This document shows positions 9,071-16,830 of a stretch of DNA of 35,656 nucleotides, piece after piece. Position numbers and translations under genes: made by a program. Position 1 is the first letter of the stretch, and each line of letters starts with the position of its first letter. Where the stretch lies: assembly GCF_000787815.1 (NCBI RefSeq), contig NZ_BBPO01000041.1:39424-75079 (forward strand). The letters are read 5' to 3'. The stretch comes from Streptacidiphilus neutrinimicus (GTDB taxonomy: Bacteria; Actinomycetota; Actinomycetes; Streptomycetales; Streptomycetaceae). Below the pieces are notes generated by a model. The model did not search any database, was not told the DNA's origin, and saw only the letters and a program-made list of their open reading frames with translations.

Positions 9071-9096
9071 GCCCGTCCGGCGCTTCGCCGGCGGGC
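9071..9096. terminator. Hairpin terminator candidate downstream of LuxR-type gene
   Basis: Arms GCCCG-t-CCGGCG and CGCCGG-CGGGC with a 3-base loop and a single bulged T make an 11-bp stem. It lies about 245 bases downstream of the LuxR-type stop. The plus-strand side is followed by TATTT, but there is no long T tract. Confidence 0.45.
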
Positions 9097-9341
9097 TATT
9101 TCTGCTGTTCGCGCGCCGTGGCCGAGCCGTCCGCCCGGCAGACTATGTGACCGCCCGCCCCGCCCCATCCGTGTCGGCACTACGTGTTTTCACGGATCCC
9201 CTCCGTGGCCCGGCAGGGCAGACTCGAAGCCGCCGGAACAACGGGGAACACGAGGGGGCCGCCCTGGTCCGCAGGATGTCGCGGCCGTCGCCGAGCGGCA
9301 CCGGCTCGGACTCCTGCGGACCAGAACGGAGAACTCTCCCG

Positions 9342-12047
9342 TCAGCCCTCGGTCAGCATGGTCCGCGTCAGACTGGCTCGGTTGGCGATGCCGAGCTTGC
9401 GGTAGACCTGACCGAGATGCGTCTCGACAGTTCTCACGCTCAGGAACAGGCGCTGCGCTATCTGACTGTTGGTCAGTCCGGTGCTGACCAACTCGGCGAT
9501 CTCCCGTTCACGGGCGGTGAGTTGGACTGTCGATCGCACGGAGGTGCGCGCCGGCGCAGCGGCTGTTGCTGCGCTGAGCCGGGCGCGCTGGCGGGCGACG
9601 TCGTTCGCCAGACGGGCCGAGCTGCACCGGTCGGCCAGATAGGCGGCGCGGTCCAGCCAGTCCGACACGCCGGTCGTGCGCCCAGCGCCGAGGGACAGGG
9701 CGGATGCCGCCAGCAGCGTCCGGCACAGCTCGATCCGCTCGCCGCTGCCGGTGAAGGCCGCCATCGCCTCCCGCGCGCTGCGCAGAGCCGCGTCGACGGC
9801 CCCCCGTGCCGCGTGGGCGCGCATCCGGGCCCGCAGGGCGAATCCCTGCCGACCGGCGGACGGCAGCTCCGCGAGGCAGCGTTCGGCGAGCCCCGCCCAG
9901 CGCTCGACCGACGCCGGATCGCCGGTCGCCTGCGCGGCCTCGGCCAGCGTGTCGCACCAGCGGGGCTTGCGCCAGACGGTCAGCCGGGGCAGGTCCTCGC
10001 CGCCTGCGGCGTCGAGCAGAAGCCAACGGGCTTGCACCGGATCGCCGTTGTGCAGCACGAGCTCGGCATGGAAGCAGCGGACGGTGACGGCCCAGGCAGC
10101 CGGGGACCCGGACGCGATCGCCAGGGCCCGGTCGGCGGCGGCCCGGACGTCCGCCGCGTCGGCCTGGCCGCCAGAGCCGGAACCGGAGCCGGAGCCAGAG
10201 CCGCCGAGCCAGTGGAGGATCTCGGCGCGCAGCATCGCTGCGATGGCCTGCGCCGAGGGCTCCGTGCCTCCGTCGCCCCGTCGGCCGCTCTCGTCGAGCG
10301 TGGCCAGCGCGGCGGGCAGGTTCCCGGCACGGGCCTGGGCGTTCGCCAGCACGGTGAGGACGCTGTGCTCGACGTGCTTCTGACCGGTCCGTCCGGACAG
10401 CTCGGCGGCGCGGGCCAGATGGCGCTGCGAGGCGTCGAACCGTCCCAGCACGCCCTCGGTGAGACCCACTTGGAGAACCGCGTCCAGATTGGTCAGCAAG
10501 ACGGTGTCCGGCGACGCGTCGATCAGCTCGGCCGCCGCCGTGGCCCGCTCCCGCGCGGTGTCCTGGTCGCGGGTGTAGAGGCGGGCGAGTGCGGCCTGCC
10601 CCAGGGCCTGCGCCTCGCCGACCCGGTCCAGGTGGCGGCGCGCGATCGCCGCCGCGGTCTCGGCGTGGTCCCGGGACGTCTCGAAGTCCTGGAGGTCGTA
10701 GGCGTAGTCGGCGAGTTCGATGTGCAGGGCGGCGGCGGTCGCGGAGTCCCGGTCGGCGAGAGCCGCGAGTCCTGACCGCGCCAGGGCTCCGGCCTCGCTG
10801 AAGCGGCCCAGGCGTCGCTCGGCGCGACTCGACTCCGGCAGCACCGCCGCCTCGGCGGGCGCTCCGGAGACCGTCGCCCGGAGGGAGTCGAGCAGGTCGC
10901 GGCTCTCGGAGGCGTCTCCGGCGAGCAGTTGGGCGCGGGCGAGCAGCACGTGGGCCTCGTGCCAGTGGTCCTGACCCTCCCGGAGCAGTGGGAGCGCCGC
11001 ACGCAGGAACCGGACCGCTTCGGCGGGGGCGGTGTAGAGCTCGTCGCGCGCTGCGGCCATGAGGACGGTGACGTGCTCGGGCCGTCCCGGGTCCGCCGCG
11101 CGGACGACGTGGCGGGCGCGGGTGACGAAGGGCGCCGACCGCAGGGCCAGTGCGCGCTCGGCGCGCCGGTGCAGGGCGAGGTGTCGGCCGGGCTCGAGCT
11201 GCTGGTAGAGCAACTGCCCGAGCGCCCGGTGACGCAGGTCGAGGAGCGCGGCGGGCTCGCAGGGACGCAGCAGGTCGAGACCCGCGAGGCGGTCCACGGC
11301 GGCGGCGGTCGCGCGTCCGTCCAGTTCCGCGACCTCGGCCGCCAGCTCCGGGTCGAACGGCTCGCCGAGGACGGAGGCGGCCTGGAGCACGGTGAGCGCG
11401 TCACCGTCGAGGCCCGCCAACTCGCCGAGGACGGCGGTCCCGGCCTGGGCCCGGGCCTCCTCGTCGTCGCTGAGCGCCTTGAGGTACAGAGGGTTGCCCA
11501 TCGCCTCGCGGACCGCCTCGTCCGCGCGCGGGTGCGCGCCCAGCAACTCCTGGGCCTGCTCCGGCGGGAGCGGCGGCAGGTTCCAGACGTCGAGTGCCCC
11601 GGCGCAGGTCGCATGCGCGAGGATCTCGGCCAGGGCGGGAGAGAGCTGGCGCTGCCGGTAGGCCAGCAGGCAGAGCACCGGCCCCGTGGTCGCGATCTCG
11701 AGAAGCTGCTCCACGGACGGGAGTTCGGTCTCCGCGACGCGGTGGAGGTCGTCCACCACGGCCAGCGCGGGCACGCCGTCGGCCGCGCGCCCGGCGAGGT
11801 CCCGTACGTCGGACACGCGCCGGAGACCGACGGGCGAGGCGGAGCCCGCGCCCCGCCCACGGACGGCGTCCACCCGCATACCTGCGGCCCGCGCACGGGC
11901 GGCGACCTCCGACAGCAGCGCGCTCTTCCCGATCCCGGGCTCCCCGACGACGGCGACGGCGCGCCCGCCGGCTCCGGCGGCCGCCAGCCCCCGCAACGCC
12001 TCCACCAGGCCCTGAACTTCGGTATCGCGCCCGACAAGTGAAGCCAT
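9342..12047 (-). CDS. LuxR-family ATP-binding (LAL-type) transcriptional regulator
   Basis: Large regulator of 901 residues from ATG at 12047. Walker A GEPGIGKS at about 35-42; Walker B-like ALAVVDDLH at about 94-102, unusually close to Walker A for LAL proteins. A long TPR-like helical middle region contains a Gly-Ser repeat (GSGSGSGSGSG) encoded near 10180-10204. The C-terminal LuxR HTH (LTAREREIAELVSTGLTNS, then VRTVETHLGQVYRKLG) lies in the last ~65 residues. LAL regulators often control secondary metabolism. It reads toward the RiPP operon on the same strand, but the 700-bp gap and a separate divergent partner make membership in the cluster only an inference. The ribosome-binding site is weak (only a distant AAGG). 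It shares a short operator-bearing spacer with the NTF2-like gene. Confidence 0.88.
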   Translation of the reverse strand: MASLVGRDTEVQGLVEALRGLAAAGAGGRAVAVVGEPGIGKSALLSEVAARARAAGMRVDAVRGRGAGSASPVGLRRVSDVRDLAGRAADGVPALAVVDDLHRVAETELPSVEQLLEIATTGPVLCLLAYRQRQLSPALAEILAHATCAGALDVWNLPPLPPEQAQELLGAHPRADEAVREAMGNPLYLKALSDDEEARAQAGTAVLGELAGLDGDALTVLQAASVLGEPFDPELAAEVAELDGRATAAAVDRLAGLDLLRPCEPAALLDLRHRALGQLLYQQLEPGRHLALHRRAERALALRSAPFVTRARHVVRAADPGRPEHVTVLMAAARDELYTAPAEAVRFLRAALPLLREGQDHWHEAHVLLARAQLLAGDASESRDLLDSLRATVSGAPAEAAVLPESSRAERRLGRFSEAGALARSGLAALADRDSATAAALHIELADYAYDLQDFETSRDHAETAAAIARRHLDRVGEAQALGQAALARLYTRDQDTARERATAAAELIDASPDTVLLTNLDAVLQVGLTEGVLGRFDASQRHLARAAELSGRTGQKHVEHSVLTVLANAQARAGNLPAALATLDESGRRGDGGTEPSAQAIAAMLRAEILHWLGGSGSGSGSGSGGQADAADVRAAADRALAIASGSPAAWAVTVRCFHAELVLHNGDPVQARWLLLDAAGGEDLPRLTVWRKPRWCDTLAEAAQATGDPASVERWAGLAERCLAELPSAGRQGFALRARMRAHAARGAVDAALRSAREAMAAFTGSGERIELCRTLLAASALSLGAGRTTGVSDWLDRAAYLADRCSSARLANDVARQRARLSAATAAAPARTSVRSTVQLTAREREIAELVSTGLTNSQIAQRLFLSVRTVETHLGQVYRKLGIANRASLTRTMLTEG

Positions 12048-12058
12048 GAACCGCACGT

Positions 12059-12075
12059 TACCGACCTTTTCGGTA
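12059..12075. promoter_or_regulatory. 17-bp dyad in the LuxR / NTF2-like divergent spacer
   Basis: Perfect inverted repeat TACCGA-ccttt-TCGGTA in the middle of the 39-bp spacer between two divergent start codons. In so short a spacer it is well placed to control both genes. The shape resembles a TetR-type operator, but the binder is unknown; autoregulation by the LuxR-type protein is another possibility. Confidence 0.5.
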
Positions 12076-12086
12076 GCGTGTCGTCC

Positions 12087-12470
12087 ATGGGTACCGATGT
12101 GGGTCGACTCACCGAGGAGCTGCGCTCCGCCGAGCGTCGCCTCCAGGCCGCGCAGCTGACCGCCGATGCCCGGACGCTCGATCTCCTGCTGGACGACCGC
12201 CTGGTCTTCACCGGCCCCGACGGTCGCCTGTACGGAAAGCAGGACGATCTGGAGGTCCAGCGCAGCGGTCGGCAGCGCCTGAGCCGCGTCGACGAGGAGG
12301 AGTTGACGGTCCTGGTCACCGGCGCCACCGGCGTCACCTGGTTCCTCGGCACCCTCGCCGGCACCCTGGACGGGCAGGAGTTCGACGCTCGCGTGCGCTA
12401 CACGCGCACCTGGGTCCATGCGAGCGAGAGCGGCTGGCGCCTCATCGCCGCCCACGTCGGCCCCGCCTGA
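12087..12470 (+). CDS. NTF2-like / DUF4440-type small protein
   Basis: 127 residues from ATG at 12087 (GTG at 12078 is an alternative three codons upstream; neither has a good ribosome-binding site, so leaderless or coupled expression is possible). The sequence starts with a helix-rich EELRSAERRLQAAQLTAD, continues with LLDDRLVFTGPDGRLYGKQD and ends with TRTWVHASESGWRLIAAH, the classic order of a SnoaL/DUF4440 cone-shaped fold. Such proteins may be enzymes (isomerases, cyclases) or binding proteins; nothing here fixes the function. Divergent from the LuxR-type gene and directly followed, in the same frame after its stop, by an arylsulfotransferase remnant. Confidence 0.7.
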   Translation: MGTDVGRLTEELRSAERRLQAAQLTADARTLDLLLDDRLVFTGPDGRLYGKQDDLEVQRSGRQRLSRVDEEELTVLVTGATGVTWFLGTLAGTLDGQEFDARVRYTRTWVHASESGWRLIAAHVGPA

Positions 12471-12518
12471 CAGCGGTTCGCGACGCGGCCGACACGCCGC
12501 CGCAACACAGCTCTCCCG

Positions 12519-13226
12519 ATCGGCGGCCCGTCGGACCAGAAGGTGATCGACGGAGTGGTCCAGGAGGTCGACATCCGCACCGGCAAGGTCCTCTTCCAGT
12601 GGGACGCCGCCGACCACGTCCCCTACGCGCAGAGCGAGCAGCCGCTGCCGGCCTCGGCGGCCACCCCCTGGGACTGGTTCCACGTCAACGCGGTCAAGCA
12701 GGACACCGACGGCAGCCTGCTCGTCGACGCCCGCAACACCTGGACGACCTACGACGTCTCCCGCCGCACCGGGGCGATCCGCTGGCAGCTCGGTGGGAAG
12801 GCGAGCTCCTTCACGCTGACGGCCGCGCCCGGCCAGCGCCTCAACGCCGCCCGGACGCTCTTCGCCTGGCAGCACGACCCGGAGCCGCTCGGCCACGGCC
12901 TCTACACCGTCTTCGACAACGAGTCGGCGGGCATCGCCAACACCGGCACCGGCACGCTCACCGAGCTCCCGTACAGCCGCGTGGACACCGTCCGTCTGGA
13001 CCCGCGCACGCACACGGCCACGCTGGTCCGTTCCGTCGCGCAGCCGTCCGGGCTCAGCGCCTCGTCCCAGGGCAACGCCCAGACGCTGGGCGACGGCGCG
13101 CTGGCCGTCGGCTGGGGCTCGCTCCCCTACGTCTCGGAGTTCGGTCCCTCCGGCGGGCTGCTCTTCGACGCCGAGTTCCCGGCGGGGGTGAACACCTACC
13201 GCGCGTACCGCTTCGACTGGAGGTGA
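12519..13226 (+). pseudogene. 5'-truncated arylsulfotransferase (ASST family) remnant
   Basis: The C-terminal half of a secreted arylsulfotransferase-like beta-propeller. Recognisable pieces are VVQEVDIRTGKVLFQWD, TPWDWFHVNAV, DARNTWTTYDVSRRTGAIRW, LFAWQHDPE, SQGNAQTLGDG and the ending TYRAYRFDW. Family members are about 450 residues or more with a signal peptide. Here the similarity begins near IGGPSDQKV (about 12519), and the same frame runs straight back into the stop of the NTF2-like gene at 12468-12470, leaving no room for the N-terminal half. A GTG at 12543 could start a 227-residue product, without a clear ribosome-binding site. Codon bias is still strongly coding, suggesting a fairly recent deletion. 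It could be expressed as a fragment, but loss of function is likelier. Confidence 0.75.
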
Positions 13227-13525
13227 CGCTCGGCCCATGACCGCCGCGCGCCCGACGCGCGGCCGCACCGCTCCCGCCGCGCACCCGCGACCGTGCAGGT
13301 GGGCGCGGGTGCGGCCCGGCTGACGCCTGCGACAGCACCTCCATCGGCCGATCCGTCCGTTTTTGACCGCAACGGGGTGCCTTATCCGGTGGTCGCGGGA
13401 GGGACGCTGCGAAGATGTAACCCGCCGCCCAGAGACACGGAGGGGTGGCACAGCGTAACGTGATCACTGATACTCGCTGTCCGCCGTACCGCTTCACCTG
13501 CTGTTCGAGGACGCGACCACACCAA
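13227..13525 (+). other. Gene-free stretch, probably promoter and long leader of the cold-shock gene
   Basis: No coding frame of quality on either strand. It includes a lower-GC part (13360-13500) with GATGTAACC and the palindrome GTGATCAC, plausible promoter and operator material, but I could not settle on a -35/-10 pair. Cold-shock mRNAs commonly have long leaders. Confidence 0.4.
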
Positions 13526-13572
13526 GTGGCATCCGTGACCGGGTGCCACTCCGTCCCGAATGGGAGATCAGC
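13526..13572 (+). promoter_or_regulatory. Structured 5' leader of the cold-shock gene
   Basis: Two hairpins directly before the start codon. The first has arms GTGGCATCCG and CGGGTGCCAC (13526-13549), a 10-bp stem with one G-U pair and a TGAC tetraloop. The second is short, TCCC-gaat-GGGA, and its right arm is part of the GGGAG ribosome-binding site 6 bases before the ATG. The second hairpin could mask the ribosome-binding site in a temperature- or protein-dependent way. This is inference from the pairing only. Confidence 0.5.
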
Positions 13573-13776
13573 ATGGCTCAGGGCACCGTGAAGTGGTTCA
13601 ACTCCGAGAAGGGCTTCGGCTTCATCGAGCAGGCCGGCGGCGGCCCGGACGTCTTCGCCCACTACTCCGCGATCACCGGCAACGGCTACCGCGAGCTCGT
13701 CGAGGGTGAGACCGTGACGTTCGACGTCGAGCAGGGCCAGAAGGGCCCGCAGGCCGCGAACATCGTCCGCGGCTGA
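13573..13776 (+). CDS. Cold-shock protein, CspA family
   Basis: 67-residue single cold-shock domain that binds single-stranded RNA/DNA and acts as an RNA chaperone. It starts [20 protein letters not shown], with the RNP1 motif KGFGFI and the RNP2 motif VFAHYS, and ends QGPQAANIV. Length and motif order are those of the whole family. ATG at 13573 is preceded by GGGAG with good spacing; an in-frame upstream ATG at 13543 lies inside the leader hairpin and is unlikely. Monocistronic, with its own leader and a strong terminator. Confidence 0.96.
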   Translation: MAQGTVKWFNSEKGFGFIEQAGGGPDVFAHYSAITGNGYRELVEGETVTFDVEQGQKGPQAANIVRG

Positions 13777-13791
13777 CGCACCAGCAGCACT

Positions 13792-13828
13792 GTCGGCCCC
13801 GTCGCCCGTCCTGGGCAGCGGGGCCGAC
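13792..13828 (+). terminator. Terminator of the cold-shock gene
   Basis: Arms GTCGGCCCCG (13792-13801) and CGGGGCCGAC (13819-13828) pair perfectly over 10 bp, with a further CCC/GGG pairing inside the loop. It starts 16 bases after the stop codon. Because the next gene converges from the other strand, it may act in both directions. No T tract, as is common in actinobacteria. Confidence 0.8.
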
Positions 13829-13854
13829 GCCTGCCCGGCTCCGTCGGCCCCGCG

Positions 13855-14601
13855 TCAGGAAGGGGCGAGGACGCAGAACTCGTGGCCTTCCGGGTCGGTC
13901 AGGCACGTCCACGGGACGTCTCCCTGGCCGAGGTCGAGGTCGGCCGCGCCGAGGGCCCGCAGCCGGGCCACCTCGGCCTCCTTGTCGTCACCCGGGTACG
14001 GCAGCAGGTCGATGTGCACGCGGTCCGGCGCCGTCTTGACGTCGGGGGTGCGGATGAACTCCAGATACGGGCCGACGCCCTCGGCGGAGCGCAGCCCCGC
14101 GAAGTCGTCGTCCACCTCGTGCAGGGTCCAGTCCACCGCCTCGTCCCAGAACCGGGCCATGGCCCGCGGATCCGCGCAGTCGACCACCACCGCCGCGACC
14201 GGCCCGGTGTCCCGGTAGACCTCCCGGGGCTCCAGCACGCAGAACTCGTTGCCCTCGGGATCGGCCAGCACCGTCCACGGCACCTCGCCCTGACCCACCT
14301 GCACCGGCGTCGCGCCGAGCGCCCGCAGGCGCGCGACCAGGTCCGCCTGGTGCCCCGCGGAGGTGGTGGCGAGATCGAGGTGCACCCGGTTCTTCGTCGC
14401 CGTCTTGGGCTCGGGAACAGCGACGACGACGATCCACAGCGCGGCCGCGTCCGGCCAGGCGGAGTCGCCGACGGGTGCGACACACGTCGTCACCCCGGGC
14501 GTCCCACCGCGGACACCCCAACCGAGCGCCTCCGCCCAGAACCGTCCGACGGCCTCGTGGTCACGAGCCTTGATGTTCAGCAGAACAGGTCGCAGTGCCA
14601 T
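13855..14601 (-). CDS. Two-domain VOC (glyoxalase-like) protein
   Basis: 248 residues from ATG at 14601, with AGGA upstream. Two repeats of the vicinal-oxygen-chelate fold. Each half begins with a beta strand followed by a RFW motif (VGRFWAEALGW; MARFWDEAVDW), has an RVHxDL strand (NRVHLDL; DRVHIDL) and ends with a near-identical PWT-L-DPEGxEFCVL block. The HxD positions could be metal or ligand contacts. Members range from glyoxalases and dioxygenases to antibiotic-binding resistance proteins; the substrate cannot be told here. Ten bases after the stop of the phosphatase gene, so probably the second gene of a two-gene operon. Confidence 0.85.
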   Translation of the reverse strand: MALRPVLLNIKARDHEAVGRFWAEALGWGVRGGTPGVTTCVAPVGDSAWPDAAALWIVVVAVPEPKTATKNRVHLDLATTSAGHQADLVARLRALGATPVQVGQGEVPWTVLADPEGNEFCVLEPREVYRDTGPVAAVVVDCADPRAMARFWDEAVDWTLHEVDDDFAGLRSAEGVGPYLEFIRTPDVKTAPDRVHIDLLPYPGDDKEAEVARLRALGAADLDLGQGDVPWTCLTDPEGHEFCVLAPS

Positions 14602-14611
14602 ACCGGCGATC

Positions 14612-15133
14612 CTACGAGCCGGCGGGGTCAAGACCGACCAGGAGCCGGGCGATGTCGACTCCCGTGGTGAGGTACTCCTCGAAGTCGCGGTTGTGCAGCG
14701 CCCAGGGCGACCGCCCCCGCCGGACGAGCTCGACGGCCGTGCCGGCGTCCTCCCCGAGCTCGACCAGGGCCTGCGCCACCACCAAACCGGAGCGGTTGTA
14801 GCCCAACCGGCACCGTACGAGGACGCTGCGGCCACCGCGCACCGCTTCCGCGACCGTCGTCGCCAGCTTCTGGACCGAGCCGATCTGCGGCGCGGTGAGC
14901 GGACCGTCGGGGATCTCGTTGACCAGATGGTCGACGCCCGGGCGGGGCCCGTGACCCTCCCGGGTGAACAGGCTGACCACCACGTCGAACTCGGCGTCCA
15001 CGACGGCGGCCCGCACCCGGCCCGCCGGGTCGGCCCAGAAGTGTCCGCCCATCCACAGCCGTGGCCTGATCTCGTTCCAGGGCGCCCGTGGAACGGGAGC
15101 GCCGCCACCGCCGTGCTTCTGACGCGTCTTCAC
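14612..15133 (-). CDS. Protein-tyrosine/dual-specificity phosphatase-like protein
   Basis: 173 residues from GTG at 15133, with GGGGGAG 5 bases upstream. The signature CRLGYNRSG fits the CX5R(S/T) P-loop of cysteine phosphatases: the Cys is the nucleophile and the Arg binds phosphate. The usual His before the Cys is replaced by Arg (VRCRLG). An upstream VNEIPDGPL may supply the general-acid Asp. The beginning, RPRLWMGGHFW, resembles other actinobacterial members. Substrate could be phosphotyrosine, phosphothreonine or a small molecule. The first gene of an operon with the VOC protein; divergent from the FAD monooxygenase. Confidence 0.8.
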   Translation of the reverse strand: MKTRQKHGGGGAPVPRAPWNEIRPRLWMGGHFWADPAGRVRAAVVDAEFDVVVSLFTREGHGPRPGVDHLVNEIPDGPLTAPQIGSVQKLATTVAEAVRGGRSVLVRCRLGYNRSGLVVAQALVELGEDAGTAVELVRRGRSPWALHNRDFEEYLTTGVDIARLLVGLDPAGS

Positions 15134-15215
15134 GGTGCTCCCCCTCGAGCCGGCTGGAGGAGCTGGGCGTCGGAGCAGGCACCTCCCCGCCACTACCAAG
15201 CTACAGCCCACGGGG

Positions 15216-15232
15216 GGCCTTGCCGCAAGGCC
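15216..15232. promoter_or_regulatory. Inverted repeat between phosphatase and monooxygenase genes
   Basis: Perfect 7-bp arms GGCCTTG-ccg-CAAGGCC in the 176-bp divergent spacer. It is too far from either 3' end to be a normal terminator, so an operator for the divergent pair is the likelier reading. No regulator gene sits beside it. Confidence 0.35.
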
Positions 15233-15309
15233 GGGTCGATGGCCCACACTGCCGTGTTCCGGACTCCTCCGGTCGCGCCCGGCGACGGGCCAGGGTGAAA
15301 GTGGTTCAG

Positions 15310-16779
15310 ATGACCGATGTGATCGTTGCCGGGGCGGGCCCGACCGGGATGATGCTGGCGGGCGAGCTGGCGCTCGCCGGGGTCGACGTGCGCGTCGTGG
15401 AGCGGCGCGCCACTGCCGAGCTCCTCGGCATGCGCGCCCGCGGGTTCCACTCCCGCACGATCGAGATCCTCGACCAGCGGGGCATCGCCGACCGCTTCCT
15501 CGCCGAGGGGCAGACCGTCTCCGCGGCGTCCTTCGCGAACGCGCGGGTGGACGTCGGCGACCTGCCGACCCGGCATCCCTATACGCTGGGCCTGGTCCAG
15601 AGCCGGGTCGAGGAGATCCTGGCCGGCTGGATCGAGGAGCTCGGGGTGCCGGTCCTCCGGGGCCGGGAGGTGGTCGGGTTCGCCCAGGACGCCGACGGGG
15701 TCGAACTGCGTCTGGCGGACGGCGCGCCGATGCGCGCACGGTACCTGGTGGCGGCCGACGGCGGACGCAGCACGATCCGCAAGGCGGCCGGCATCGGGTT
15801 CCCGGGGTGGGAGGCCACCCGGAGCACCCTGATCGCCGAGGTGGAGGCCACCGAGGAGACGCCGAAGGGCATGCGCGTCGACGCGACGGGGATCCACGGG
15901 CTGACCCTCATGGCGGACGGCCGGACGACGCAGGTGCTGGTCACCGAGCAGCAGCTGGGCCCGGCGACCGAGCCCACCCTCGCCGACCTGAGCAACGCCC
16001 TGATCGCGGTGTACGGCACGGACTTCGGGGTGCACAGCCCGACGACGATCTCGCGGTTCAGTGACGCGACCCGGCAGGCCGACGCCTACCGCGCGGGGCG
16101 GGTTCTGCTGGCCGGGGACGCCGCCCACGTCCACGGGCCCACGGGCGGTCAGGGGATCGGGCTCGGCGTCGAGGACGCGGTGAACCTGGGGTGGAAGCTC
16201 GCGCAGGTCGTCCGGGGCGTCGCACCGGACAGCCTGCTGGACACCTACCAGGCGGAGCGCCACCCCGCCACCGCCCGGGTGCTGAAGTACACGATGGCGA
16301 TGTCGGTGACCCAGCGGGCTGATCCCCGCGTCGACGCCCTGGCCGACGTCGTGGCCGACCTGATGTCGGTCGACGCGGCCCGGACCAGGATGGCGGCCCT
16401 GCACCTCGGCCTCGACGTCCGCTACGGGGCGGAGGGCGTCGGGCACCCGCTGCTGGGCCGCCGCATGCCGGATCTGGACCTGACGACCGCGCAGGGCCCG
16501 TTGCGGATGTTCACGCTCCTGCACGAGGCGCGCCCCGTGCTGCTCGGCCTCGGCGAGCCGGGGTCCGTCACCGCGGGCGCTTGGCGCGACCGGGTGCGCT
16601 CGGTCGACGCGCGGTACGAGGGCGCGTGGGAGCTGCCGGTGCTCGGCCCCGTCCCGGCCCCCGCCGCCGTGCTCGTCCGGCCTGACGGACATGTCGCGTG
16701 GGTCGGCGACGGGACGGACGCGGGGCTCGACGAGGCCCTGGCCCGCTGGTTCGGACCCGCGCCCGCCCCACAGGCCTGA
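15310..16779 (+). CDS. FAD-dependent aromatic hydroxylase (rifampicin-monooxygenase-like)
   Basis: 489 residues from ATG at 15310 (in-frame GTG codons at 15295 and 15301 are alternatives; no strong ribosome-binding site). Class A flavoprotein monooxygenase: dinucleotide fold GAGPTGMMLAGELA at 8-21 with Glu31 for ribose, the DG motif VAADGGRSTIRKAAG, and the GD motif VLLAGDAAHVHGPTGGQG. The C-terminus has the thioredoxin-like tail of PheA/TfdB-type hydroxylases (VLVRPDGHVAWVG). From memory, the stretch YGTDFGVHSPTTISRF through YQAERHP closely resembles Streptomyces rifampicin monooxygenases; that comparison was not computed. It uses NAD(P)H and O2 to hydroxylate an aromatic ring. Roles could be tailoring in biosynthesis, catabolism or antibiotic inactivation. 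Monocistronic and convergent with the GH27 remnant. Confidence 0.88.
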   Translation: MTDVIVAGAGPTGMMLAGELALAGVDVRVVERRATAELLGMRARGFHSRTIEILDQRGIADRFLAEGQTVSAASFANARVDVGDLPTRHPYTLGLVQSRVEEILAGWIEELGVPVLRGREVVGFAQDADGVELRLADGAPMRARYLVAADGGRSTIRKAAGIGFPGWEATRSTLIAEVEATEETPKGMRVDATGIHGLTLMADGRTTQVLVTEQQLGPATEPTLADLSNALIAVYGTDFGVHSPTTISRFSDATRQADAYRAGRVLLAGDAAHVHGPTGGQGIGLGVEDAVNLGWKLAQVVRGVAPDSLLDTYQAERHPATARVLKYTMAMSVTQRADPRVDALADVVADLMSVDAARTRMAALHLGLDVRYGAEGVGHPLLGRRMPDLDLTTAQGPLRMFTLLHEARPVLLGLGEPGSVTAGAWRDRVRSVDARYEGAWELPVLGPVPAPAAVLVRPDGHVAWVGDGTDAGLDEALARWFGPAPAPQA

Positions 16780-16830
16780 CCGCCGGCTGGCGGCCCGCCC
16801 CGCTGGCCTGAGGCCTCGGCCGGCCGCCCG

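Larger units (their letters stand above)
8644..9341. other. 698-bp intergenic region upstream of SARP; no convincing gene
   Basis: Between the LuxR-type gene and the SARP, both minus strand. GC falls noticeably in 8660-8800, where promoter-like elements sit. Short open frames on both strands have no recognisable sequence, poor third-position GC and no good ribosome-binding site. Notable elements are a perfect 12-bp palindrome GCCTCGCGAGGC at 8828-8839, a CCCCG/CGGGG hairpin at 8904-8918 and a strong hairpin at 9071-9096. I looked for a Cys/Ser/Thr-rich precursor peptide here and found none I would call. Confidence 0.6.

Noticed and set aside
10180-10204. Gly-Ser repeat in the LuxR-type protein as a sign of gene fusion
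   Set aside because: TPR-like sequence continues on both sides in the same frame; it is more likely a loop expansion.
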